Origin: Terriglobia bacterium
GTDB lineage: Bacteria > Acidobacteriota > Terriglobia > UBA7540
Direction of reading: 5' to 3'
DNA: 5,849 nt
Assembly (NCBI GenBank): GCA_030049455.1
Contig: JASIKV010000165.1
Span: 1 to 5,849 of the forward strand
In this document: positions 1 through 5,849 of the stretch, piece after piece
Position numbering within the stretch: the first letter of the stretch is position 1
Layout: the number at the start of each line of letters is the position of its first letter
Program-made: the position numbers and the translations under genes
The notes under the pieces: model-generated
The model's database searches: none
Told to the model about the DNA's origin: nothing
What the model saw: only the letters and a program-made list of their open reading frames with translations

Positions 1-45
1 CAGCATCCGCAGACCGTACCGAACGTCCTGAAGCAATGTTGTCAT
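1..45 (-). CDS. Start of an ADOP-type permease (permease D), truncated by the window edge
   Basis: Reading leftward from an ATG at 45-43 gives 15 uninterrupted codons, MTTLLQDVRYGLRML, before the window ends. This matches the first 15 residues of the two complete permeases (MNTLFQDVRFGLRML and MNTLLQDIKFGLRTL). At DNA level it agrees with the start of permease C (2655-2699) at 35 of 45 bases. The first residues of this family form a short amphipathic lead-in to the first membrane helix. The gene lies 134 bases downstream of the end of permease C and on the same strand. No Shine-Dalgarno-like sequence is visible before the ATG; a heptamer repeat array begins 12 bases upstream. The start is well supported by paralogue alignment. 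Only the N-terminus is seen, so full length and integrity are unknown. Confidence 0.85.
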   Translation of the reverse strand, partial: MTTLLQDVRYGLRML

Positions 46-57
46 AGTGTGGTGTTC

Positions 58-85
58 TCAGTCGTCAGTTCTCAGTCATCAGCAA
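58..85. repeat. Degenerate tandem heptamer array (TCAGTNN) before the start of permease D
   Basis: Four 7-base units begin at 58, 65, 72 and 79. Every unit starts with TCAG, and three start with TCAGT. On the coding (minus) strand the units read NNACTGA, ending 12 bases before the ATG at 45. The array is the left arm of an in-register inverted repeat with 147-174. The outermost units, 58-64 and 168-174, are perfect reverse complements, and 20 of the 28 positions are complementary overall. The periodicity is seen directly. Function is unknown. Confidence 0.75.
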
Positions 86-103
86 ACCCTCATGGGTCCA
101 CAG

Positions 104-131
104 CTTTTAATTTCCAGTCTCGAAATTTCAA
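104..131 (-). promoter_or_regulatory. Possible sigma70-like promoter for permease D
   Basis: On the minus strand, TTGAAA (131-126) is followed after 16 bases by TAAAAG (109-104). These match the -35 consensus at 5 of 6 positions and the -10 consensus at 4 of 6. Transcription would begin near 97, giving a leader of about 50 bases before the ATG at 45 that would contain the heptamer array. This is the most A+T-rich part of the spacer, so a chance match is quite possible. It is a weak candidate only. Confidence 0.22.
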
Positions 132-146
132 ATCTCCAAGCTTCTT

Positions 147-174
147 GAACTGAAAACTGATGATTGACGACTGA
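147..174. repeat. Degenerate tandem heptamer array (NNACTGA), right arm of an inverted repeat, just after the stop of permease C
   Basis: Four 7-base units begin at 147, 154, 161 and 168 and end in CTGA or TTGA. Read on the coding strand they become TCAGTNN-like units starting 5 bases after the permease C stop codon. They are the mirror image of the array at 58-85, with a 61-base, relatively A+T-rich spacer (86-146) between the arms. The transcript could fold into a long imperfect stem. There is no U-run after it, so a classical intrinsic terminator is not supported. Confidence 0.75.
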
Positions 175-179
175 CGATT

Positions 180-2699
180 TCATTCGTATCGCAGCGCCAC
201 CATGGGATCAACCTTGATAGCCCGCCGCGCGGGCACCAGGCTTGCCGCAACTGTACAGGCAATCAAGACCATCGCGGCCATGGCAACAATCAACGGGTCG
301 TAGCTCTTCACTCCGTACAATTCACTTTCCAGAAGCTTACCGCCGGCGAGGGCAAGGGGAATTCCCAGCAGCAGGCCCAACCCCACCTGCCAGGCAACGC
401 CGCGCATGACGAGCGAAAGCACGCTCCCCCATCCGGCGCCCAGGGCCCGGCGGATGCCGATTTCATTCGTCCGGCGCGCCACGGTGAACGCGGTGACGCC
501 GTAAAGTCCTACACAGGCCAGGATGAGCGCGACCAAACCAAACAGCGAGGTCAATTGCGAGATCAGTCTTTCCTGATTGAAATTGCGGCTGACCTGCTCC
601 TCAAAGCTCACCATATCCAGGACCGTCAGATCGGGATTGATATCCGACAGGGTACGGCGCACGGCCGCCTGAAGGTTTTCAGGCCTGCCGGCAACGCGCA
701 ATTCAATAGCCCCGGCGTACTGGGACCGAACCATATAAGCCGGCTCACCCTGCGGATGCTGCAAGAACGGCAGGAAGAAGAAAGGATGCACAGCCTCACG
801 CGGTTCCGTGTACTTGGTATCAGCCACAACGCCCACAATTTCGTAGTTCTGCGAGTTGCTGACTTCATCCAGCCCAAAGTGTTTCCCGATGGGATCGTCC
901 TTGGGAAAATATTTCCTGACAAACGCTTCACTGACTACGGCGACGGCGCGCGAGGCAGACGTGTCCTGTTCGCCGATCAACCGCCCGCGCAGAAGCCGCG
1001 TGCCGATGGTTTCAAAATAATGCGGGCTGACGCGAAGGAAGGACGCGTAAATCCGCTCGTCGGGAGGATGGCCTTCCACATGAATGTTGTCTTCCCAATT
1101 TGCGAACTGCATAGGGCTGTATTGCGAGTAAGCCGCGCTCAGCACGCCAGGAATCAGCCTCAGCCGCGGCTCAAGCTGCTGATATAAAGCGCCGAGCTTC
1201 TCGGGCGCATAACCGGCCAGAGCGGGGTTGAACCGAACAATGAACTTTCCCTCGGGCACGAAGCCGAATTGCTGGTCTTCCAAATTGCCCAGGCTGCGCG
1301 TCAGCAATCCGGCCCCGACCAACAGAGTGGCGGAGAGCGCAACCTGCACGACAACCAGCGACCGGCGTGTCAACGCGCCGCGTTCCACCATGCCGCGGCC
1401 GGCGCCGCGCAATGCGTCGGCAGGGTCAACTCGCGTGCTAAACCACGCAGGCGCTGCGCCAAAAACGATTCCGGTCAAAAGCGATATGAAAAGAGCAAAC
1501 GCCAGCACCGGCATTGAGGGCTCGGCACTGATGGGGACGTAATGCGCGCCCCGGAAGGCCATTTGCAGGATGGCGCCCGCGGCACCGTAGGCAACGTAAA
1601 GACCCGCTGCGCCGCCCAGCACGGCCAGCAGGACGCTTTCCACCACCATTTGACGAATCATGCGCCAGCGCGCCGCACCCAGAGCGGCGCGAATCGCTGT
1701 CTCGCCATGGCGGGCTGCGGCGCGTGCCAGCAGCAAGTTGGCAATGTTGGCGCAAGCGATAAGGAGCACCAGGCCGGAAAGCACGGCGAGCAGGCGAAGG
1801 CCATCCTTTGCGTAAAACTGGAGCTGCTGGACTCCCGCTCCACCCGGCACGAGGGCAATATGCTGCTGGGGGATGTTGGGCCTGTCGCGGGCTTCCACGT
1901 CCGGCCGGGCGGCAATCCAGTGCTGCAACTGGGCCGTCAATTCGGCTTGCACCGCGGCCACGTTGGCGCCCGGCCTCAAGCGGCCAATGACATACAGCCA
2001 GTGCCCACCGGAGCCATTTAACATGGAATTCCGCCCGCGCAGGCCCGGCTCCGTCGCCAGGGGAAACCAGAAGTGCGGCGGATCGGATTCCAGCCGGTCG
2101 CCGTAAAAGCCCGGAGGGGCAACGCCGACGACCGTGTAGGGCACGGTGTTAATGATCATCGTCGCCCCGACCACTCCGGAATCACTGCCGAAATTCTGCT
2201 GCCACGCGCGGTAACTCATGACCGCTACCGGAGCCGCGCCGGGCTTGTCATCCTCCGCAGTAAGGGGCCGTCCGAGGAACGCGCTGAGCCCAAAGGTTTG
2301 AAAGTAGTTCCCGGAAACAAACTCGCCAATAAAAGGCTGCGCCGTCTGGGAGGACCCTGCGCGACGGACGCTTAAATCGTCGCGGCCGCCCTGGAATGCC
2401 GCCAGCTGGCTGAATTGCGGCGTGTGATCGCGGAATTGCTTGTACAAATCGTAGGAATAGATCCCCCAATTATCTTGAAATTCGCCGATGACGCAGCAAT
2501 TTTCGCCGCTTCCCACGCGATAAAGCTGCGCCGGATTCCCCACGGGCAAAGACTTAAGCATGATGGCGTGAACCAGCGTGAAAATCGCCGTGTTGGCGCC
2601 GATGCCGATGGCCAGCGTCAGCATCACAACGGCAGTGAAGCCGGGACTCTTTGCCAGCATGCGCAGGCCGAAGCGAACGTCTTGAAATAAGGTGTTCAT
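180..2699 (-). CDS. ADOP-type MacB/FtsX-family ABC permease (permease C), 839 residues, complete
   Basis: This is an integral inner-membrane protein of the MacB/FtsX superfamily with the duplicated-core layout of acidobacterial orphan permeases (about 800 residues). Approximate segments are: membrane helix 21-46; first MacB-type extracytoplasmic domain 47-300; helices 302-327, 352-378 and 397-420 carrying the first FtsX motif (ANLLLARAAAR, then AIRAALGA); helix 447-470; second extracytoplasmic domain 475-705; C-terminal helices 714-738, 768-790 and 802-824 with the second FtsX motif (NEIGIRRALGA). It ends in the family tail DPMVALRYE. The ATG at 2699 is chosen because its N-terminus aligns with both neighbours; no clear Shine-Dalgarno sequence precedes it. 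There is no ATP-binding domain, so it would need an ATPase encoded elsewhere. Vicinal cysteines 68-69 are the only cysteines outside predicted membrane helices. The gene is intact, without frameshift. Family is confident; substrate is unknown. Confidence 0.95.
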   Translation of the reverse strand: MNTLFQDVRFGLRMLAKSPGFTAVVMLTLAIGIGANTAIFTLVHAIMLKSLPVGNPAQLYRVGSGENCCVIGEFQDNWGIYSYDLYKQFRDHTPQFSQLAAFQGGRDDLSVRRAGSSQTAQPFIGEFVSGNYFQTFGLSAFLGRPLTAEDDKPGAAPVAVMSYRAWQQNFGSDSGVVGATMIINTVPYTVVGVAPPGFYGDRLESDPPHFWFPLATEPGLRGRNSMLNGSGGHWLYVIGRLRPGANVAAVQAELTAQLQHWIAARPDVEARDRPNIPQQHIALVPGGAGVQQLQFYAKDGLRLLAVLSGLVLLIACANIANLLLARAAARHGETAIRAALGAARWRMIRQMVVESVLLAVLGGAAGLYVAYGAAGAILQMAFRGAHYVPISAEPSMPVLAFALFISLLTGIVFGAAPAWFSTRVDPADALRGAGRGMVERGALTRRSLVVVQVALSATLLVGAGLLTRSLGNLEDQQFGFVPEGKFIVRFNPALAGYAPEKLGALYQQLEPRLRLIPGVLSAAYSQYSPMQFANWEDNIHVEGHPPDERIYASFLRVSPHYFETIGTRLLRGRLIGEQDTSASRAVAVVSEAFVRKYFPKDDPIGKHFGLDEVSNSQNYEIVGVVADTKYTEPREAVHPFFFLPFLQHPQGEPAYMVRSQYAGAIELRVAGRPENLQAAVRRTLSDINPDLTVLDMVSFEEQVSRNFNQERLISQLTSLFGLVALILACVGLYGVTAFTVARRTNEIGIRRALGAGWGSVLSLVMRGVAWQVGLGLLLGIPLALAGGKLLESELYGVKSYDPLIVAMAAMVLIACTVAASLVPARRAIKVDPMVALRYE

Positions 2700-2709
2700 A
2701 ACGAGGCCA

Positions 2710-2730
2710 TCAGCTTTCAGTTGTCAGAAG
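2710..2730. repeat. Tandem heptamer array (TCAGNNN) before the start of permease C
   Basis: Three 7-base units begin at 2710, 2717 and 2724, each starting with TCAG; the middle one is TCAGTTG. On the coding strand they read NNNCTGA and end 10 bases before the ATG at 2699. This is almost the same placement as the array before permease D, and it sits close to where a ribosome binding site would be expected. The units are the same family as those at 58-85 and 147-174. Confidence 0.65.
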
Positions 2731-2734
2731 TTCA

Positions 2735-2802
2735 TCACCACAGAGAGCACAGAGGACCACGGAGACGACTTTCTCTGTGCACCTTTGAGACCCCTGTGGT
2801 GA
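2735..2802. repeat. Long imperfect inverted repeat (31-6-31) of the CACAGAG-rich intergenic type
   Basis: The left arm 2735-2765 and right arm 2772-2802 are complementary at 23 of 31 positions around a 6-base loop (2766-2771). The outer nine bases, TCACCACAG paired with CTGTGGTGA, match perfectly. The left arm also has a loose internal repetition of CACAGAG and CACGGAG. It lies wholly within the spacer between permeases B and C, 35 bases upstream of the permease C start. From memory, CACAGAG-rich hairpins of this kind recur between genes in Acidobacteriota and several other phyla; I could not check this. No T-run follows on either strand, so it is unlikely to be a simple intrinsic terminator. 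It may be a dispersed repeat or an mRNA-stabilising hairpin. Confidence 0.8.
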
Positions 2803-2830
2803 GAGCCGATTCTGGCTTGCGGCTGGGCCG

Positions 2831-2865
2831 CACTGTCCACCGTTCACTATTCACTGCCCACTGCT
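2831..2865. repeat. Tandem heptamer array (CACTGYY) abutting the stop codon of permease B
   Basis: Five contiguous 7-base units begin at 2831, 2838, 2845, 2852 and 2859. All start with CAC and four with CACT; the last two are CACTGCC and CACTGCT. On the coding strand they read as NNCAGTG-like units that begin one base after the permease B stop codon (2869-2867). The unit family differs from the TCAG heptamers on the other side of this spacer, but the period of seven is the same. The periodicity is directly visible; the role is unknown. Confidence 0.75.
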
Positions 2866-2866
2866 T

Positions 2867-5314
2867 TTACTCGTACCTGAGCGCCACCACGGGGTCGACT
2901 CTTGTCGCGCGCATTGCCGGGACGAAGCAGGCCAGCAAGGCCACCAGGCTGAGCAGCCCGGCGACTCCGGCGTAACTCAGCGGGTCGTGGGCGCTGATAC
3001 CGTAGAGCATTTTGGACATCAGGCGCGTCAGGGCAAAGGCCGATGCCAAACCAATGGCCACGCCCGCCAGTGTCATCTTCGCTCCATCGGCCAAAACCAT
3101 CCGCAGCACGTCACCGCGCTCCGCACCGAGCGCCATGCGGATGCCCACTTCATGAAGCCGCTGGCCGACCAGATAAGAAACCACCCCGTAAATTCCCACG
3201 CACGACATAATCAAGGCGAGGCCCGCGAAGACTCCCAGCAGCACCATCGAAAAACGCCGCGCGGCGAGCGAATCGGAAATGATTCCTTCCATGCTCTCGG
3301 CGCCGTACATGACATCCTCGCCACCAGCCTGCGCCAGAGTGCGGCGAACTGACCCGGTGACCGACGTGGGCGCGCCACTGGTTCTGGCCACCACACCCAT
3401 TGCGCTGGCAAACAGTGGCAGGAATTGATCGGGAATCTGTTCGATGGGCAGGTAACACTGCGCCTGAATGGGGGAGCTGGAGTCTGAATCCAGGCCCCAT
3501 TGCTTGACATGTCCAACCACTCCCACCACTTCATAAGCTTCATTCAAGAAGTCAAGGCGAACGCGCTTTCCGATGGGATCCTCGCCTTTGAAGGCGATTT
3601 GGGCAAAACGTTCGTCAATCACCGTGACCAGAGGGGAACCATGATTGTCGGTAGCGGCGATAAAACGGCCGCGCCGAAGGGGAAATCCCATGACCTTCAG
3701 ATATTCCGGCTGAACAATGTAAAAAAGGGTGTTCTTCATTTCGCTGGTTGTCGAGGGCTTGGGCTGGCCGTCGAGCCAGAAGGGCACCTCGGAATCGCTC
3801 TGCATGATCGATGATCCAGCCGATAGAGAAGACGCCTCGATGCCGGGCGTGGCGCTGAGAATTTCATGCAGGTGCCGCCAATGGGCCCGAACCGCTTCCG
3901 GCGAGGCGGGTATTGAAGAGAACGAAAGATCGAAGGTCAGCACATTCCGAGGGTCGAATCCGGGATCGACTTTCCAGATTTCCTTGAGGGTGCGAATCAT
4001 CAGGCCCGCGCCGGCCAACAGCACCACGGCTAGGGCCATTTCCGCGACTACAAAGACTCTCTGGGCACGATGGCGCGTCCCACTCGACCCGCGCCCGCCT
4101 TCCTTCAGGACTTCTTGTAGTGAGCCGCGAGAATTCTTGAGCGCCGGGGCGAGACCAAACAAAATTCCCGCGAGCGCCGAGGTAATGAGCATGAAGGCCA
4201 GGACGCGGCCGTCCAGGTGGACCTCCTCGGTGCGCGGCAGGGCCTCCGGCAGAACTTTCAACGCGCCCTCCAGCCCCCAGGAAGCCAGCAGCAGGCCCAG
4301 GCCACCGCCCGCCAGCGCCAGCAAAAGGCTCTCCGTCAAGAGCTGGCGAACCACGCGGCTGCGCCCTGCGCCGAGCGCACAGCGAATGGCAAACTCGCGG
4401 GTGCGCGCGGTTGAGCGAGCCAGCAGAAGATTCGCCACATTGGCGCAGGCAATAAGCAGAACGAACCCCACGGCGGCGAGCAGGACCAGCAGAAACGGCT
4501 GAATGTAACCCACGAAGTTGCTCTTTAAAGGAACGAGCGTGATGCCCTGGTCCTTGTCCGCCACCGGAAAAGCTTGCGCCTGCTGACGAGCCAGCGAATC
4601 CATGTCGGTTTTTGCCTGCTCGAATGTCACTCCCGGCTTCAGTCTGCCAACCGCGTCCATTCCCATGGAGGCGCGCCGGTCGCGAAACGTCGTGTCATTC
4701 CACTGGCCGATGGGTGTGTACGCGTCGCTGCGATGGAAATTGTTGCCGTGGTAGTGAAAGCTCGAGGGAATCACTCCCACAATCGTGTATGCCGCGCTGT
4801 TGAGCTGGATGGATTTTCCCAAAACCTCGCGTGAGGCGCCGAATTTACGATTCCAAAATCCTTCGCTGATCAGCACTACCGGGCCAGCTCCTACTTGATC
4901 CTCTTCGGGCGTAAATGGACGACCAATCACCGGTTTGACGCCCAAGAGCGGAAAAAAGCTTGCGGAAATCATTTCCACGGGAACACGCTCGGGCTCGCCT
5001 GTTCCTGTTAGGGTGAAATCATCTTCGCGATAAGCCGCCAAGTCTGAAAATGAGCGGTTGTCGCGTACCCAGTCGAGGAAGTTGGGATAGGAGATAGACT
5101 TTCGAGAGAAGTTGGCATCGCTCGAATAAAGCGCCACCAGCCGGTCGGGCTGCGAATAGGGAAGCGGGCTGAGCAGCACGCCATTCACGACGGAAAAAAT
5201 CGCCGTGTTCGCGCCGATGCCCAGCGCCAGCGTAAGGACGGCCACGGTGGTGAAGCCGGGGTTCTTCGCCAGCGTGCGCAGGCCGAACTTGATGTCCTGG
5301 AGCAAAGTATTCAT
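2867..5314 (-). CDS. ADOP-type MacB/FtsX-family ABC permease (permease B), 815 residues, complete
   Basis: This paralogue of permease C has the same duplicated architecture. Approximate segments are: helix 21-48; first extracytoplasmic MacB-type domain 49-268; helices 271-297, 326-351 and 370-393 with the first FtsX motif (ANVANLLLARSTAR, then AIRCALGAG); helix 419-441; second extracytoplasmic domain 445-684; C-terminal helices 686-714, 745-765 and 778-803 with the second FtsX motif (HEVGIRMALGAE). The tail is DPVVALRYE. The ATG at 5314 aligns with the other N-termini and is preceded by a good Shine-Dalgarno sequence, which makes this start the best supported in the window. No ATPase domain is present. 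The first extracytoplasmic domain has a small histidine cluster (His187, His189, His194 and nearby Asp197). It lies 105 bases downstream of permease A and 167 bases upstream of permease C. Transport or mechanotransmission is inferred from family; the substrate is not readable. Confidence 0.95.
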   Translation of the reverse strand: MNTLLQDIKFGLRTLAKNPGFTTVAVLTLALGIGANTAIFSVVNGVLLSPLPYSQPDRLVALYSSDANFSRKSISYPNFLDWVRDNRSFSDLAAYREDDFTLTGTGEPERVPVEMISASFFPLLGVKPVIGRPFTPEEDQVGAGPVVLISEGFWNRKFGASREVLGKSIQLNSAAYTIVGVIPSSFHYHGNNFHRSDAYTPIGQWNDTTFRDRRASMGMDAVGRLKPGVTFEQAKTDMDSLARQQAQAFPVADKDQGITLVPLKSNFVGYIQPFLLVLLAAVGFVLLIACANVANLLLARSTARTREFAIRCALGAGRSRVVRQLLTESLLLALAGGGLGLLLASWGLEGALKVLPEALPRTEEVHLDGRVLAFMLITSALAGILFGLAPALKNSRGSLQEVLKEGGRGSSGTRHRAQRVFVVAEMALAVVLLAGAGLMIRTLKEIWKVDPGFDPRNVLTFDLSFSSIPASPEAVRAHWRHLHEILSATPGIEASSLSAGSSIMQSDSEVPFWLDGQPKPSTTSEMKNTLFYIVQPEYLKVMGFPLRRGRFIAATDNHGSPLVTVIDERFAQIAFKGEDPIGKRVRLDFLNEAYEVVGVVGHVKQWGLDSDSSSPIQAQCYLPIEQIPDQFLPLFASAMGVVARTSGAPTSVTGSVRRTLAQAGGEDVMYGAESMEGIISDSLAARRFSMVLLGVFAGLALIMSCVGIYGVVSYLVGQRLHEVGIRMALGAERGDVLRMVLADGAKMTLAGVAIGLASAFALTRLMSKMLYGISAHDPLSYAGVAGLLSLVALLACFVPAMRATRVDPVVALRYE

Positions 5315-5319
5315 TCTTG

Positions 5320-5327
5320 TCCTTCTT
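5320..5327 (-). promoter_or_regulatory. Ribosome binding site of permease B
   Basis: The minus strand reads AAGAAGGA at 5327-5320, followed by a 5-base spacer and the ATG at 5314-5312. This is a good match to the anti-Shine-Dalgarno complement at a normal distance. It fixes the start of permease B. Neither of the other two visible starts has a comparable site. Confidence 0.75.
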
Positions 5328-5365
5328 GGTGCCGAGAGTTCAGCGAACCGGCGTCAAAGCGTGGC

Positions 5366-5404
5366 ATGGGCATCCTGCCCGTAACCGAAACGGCCTGGAA
5401 GGCC
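5366..5404. repeat. Two small hairpins in the spacer after permease A
   Basis: Two short inverted repeats lie between the permease A stop and the permease B start. One has GGCCT and AGGCC around a 3-base loop (5392-5404). The other has GGGCA and TGCCC around a 3-base loop (5368-5380), with one further A-T pair beyond a wobble position (5366-5382). On the coding strand they begin 15 bases after the stop codon. No U-run follows, so a Rho-independent terminator is not supported. The rest of the 105-base spacer (5315-5419) shows only the permease B ribosome binding site and a very weak period of seven near 5404-5424. Confidence 0.4.
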
Positions 5405-5419
5405 CTGTCACCTACTGCC

Positions 5420-5849
5420 CTATTCCTGCCTGAGTGCTGTCATCGGGTCCAGCTTCGCCGCCTGCCGCGCGGGGTAGTATGTGGCGAGGGCGGCGACCAC
5501 TGCCAGGACCAACAAAACCAATGCAAAGGTCATCGGATCCGTGGGTTTGACGTCAAAGAGCAGGCTGGATAAAAGGCGGGTCAGTCCCAGCGCCGCAACC
5601 ACGCCCAGGCCCATCCCGACCAGCGCCGGCGTCATTCCCTGGCCCATCACCAGCCGCAGCACATCGTTCTTTTGGGCGCCCAGCGCGACGCGTATTCCGA
5701 TTTCCTGTGTACGCTGCGCGACGATGTAGGAGATAACTCCAAACAAGCCCACTGCGGCGAGAACCAGAGACAGCGCGGCGAAGGCAAATAGCAGCGTGGC
5801 CTCAAAGTTCTGCTCAACTGTGGACTTCCCGATGACCTCATTCATCGTC
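5420..5849 (-). CDS. C-terminal part of an ADOP-type permease (permease A), truncated by the window edge
   Basis: The frame is open from the window edge to a TAG at 5422-5420 and encodes at least 142 residues. The methionine at 5845 is almost certainly internal: the preceding codon (ACG, Thr) continues the frame, and the sequence from here on corresponds to the last part of the neighbouring 800-residue permeases. The visible segment covers the end of the second extracytoplasmic domain and the C-terminal FtsX domain. Counting from the Met at 5845, membrane helices lie near 18-43, 68-95 and 105-124. The FtsX motif (QEIGIRVALGAQ) follows the first of these, and the tail is DPMTALRQE. The tail differs from permeases B and C (RQE instead of RYE), and the sequence is clearly divergent from both. 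No frameshift is seen. The missing N-terminal portion is expected, by family length, to be about 650-700 residues. Confidence 0.92.
   Translation of the reverse strand, partial: TMNEVIGKSTVEQNFEATLLFAFAALSLVLAAVGLFGVISYIVAQRTQEIGIRVALGAQKNDVLRLVMGQGMTPALVGMGLGVVAALGLTRLLSSLLFDVKPTDPMTFALVLLVLAVVAALATYYPARQAAKLDPMTALRQE

Noticed and set aside
58..174. Miniature inverted-repeat transposable element (MITE)
   Set aside because: The arms are tandem heptamers rather than transposon ends, and I see no target-site duplication flanking them. Array slippage explains the structure better.
46..179. CRISPR-like array
   Set aside because: The repeats are only seven bases long, directly adjacent, and without unique spacers.
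555..1187. Plus-strand open frame of 210 codons opposite permease C
   Set aside because: It lies fully inside the well-supported permease C gene on the other strand, has no recognisable domain, and is explained by the codon bias of a G+C-rich gene read in reverse.
2735..2802. Intrinsic transcription terminator after permease B
   Set aside because: The hairpin is long, but no T-run follows on either strand, and it sits nearer the next gene's start than the preceding stop.
2721..2975. Plus-strand open frame of 84 codons covering the spacer between permeases B and C
   Set aside because: Its translation is largely the hairpin and heptamer repeats (His/Arg-rich start), and it then runs antisense into the end of permease B. 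It looks like a spurious repeat-derived frame.
3729..4502. Plus-strand open frame of 257 codons opposite permease B
   Set aside because: The predicted product is low-complexity, rich in Arg, Ser, Ala and Pro, with no domain, and is antiparallel to an intact family member. It is a shadow frame.
5420..5845. A separate small 141-residue membrane protein starting at the Met at 5845
   Set aside because: The frame continues past this Met to the window edge, and the sequence corresponds to the last part of the neighbouring 800-residue permeases. It is the end of a larger gene.
1..5849. A MacAB-TolC-type efflux operon
   Set aside because: No MacA-like adaptor, ATP-binding domain (no Walker A/B or signature motif) or outer-membrane channel is encoded here; the permeases are of the orphan type.

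Overview
The window is a tandem array of large ABC-type permease genes, all on the minus strand. They look like members of the MacB/FtsX-related family known as ADOP (acidobacterial duplicated orphan permease). Two genes are complete (839 and 815 codons). A third contributes only its C-terminal 142 residues at the right edge, and a fourth only its first 15 codons at the left edge. The family, the fairly G+C-rich coding sequence and the repeat-laden spacers together suggest an Acidobacteriota genome, probably from soil or a metagenome. This assignment rests on protein family and general appearance; there is no rRNA or other marker here.

In the direction of transcription (right to left) the order is: end of permease A (5849-5420), a 105-base spacer with two small hairpins, permease B (5314-2867), a 167-base spacer made almost entirely of repeats, permease C (2699-180), a 134-base spacer bracketed by inverted heptamer arrays, and the start of permease D (45-1). 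The three visible starts have near-identical N-termini (M-N/T-T-L-x-Q-D-x-x-F/Y-G-L-R). The three visible ends share a D-P-x-x-A-L-R-x-E tail. The array therefore arose by gene duplication followed by strong divergence.

Each full protein has a duplicated MacB-like layout: one N-terminal membrane helix, an extracytoplasmic domain, three helices with an FtsX motif, a further helix, a second extracytoplasmic domain, and three C-terminal helices with a second FtsX motif. No ATPase, MacA-like adaptor, TolC-like channel or regulator is visible, so partner and substrate cannot be deduced.

The least ordinary part is in the spacers. In both spacers left of position 2867, degenerate tandem 7-base repeats lie directly after a stop codon and directly before the next start codon. 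In one spacer a 31-base imperfect inverted repeat with a 6-base loop lies between them. I see no mobile element, CRISPR array, RNA gene, defence system or biosynthetic cluster.
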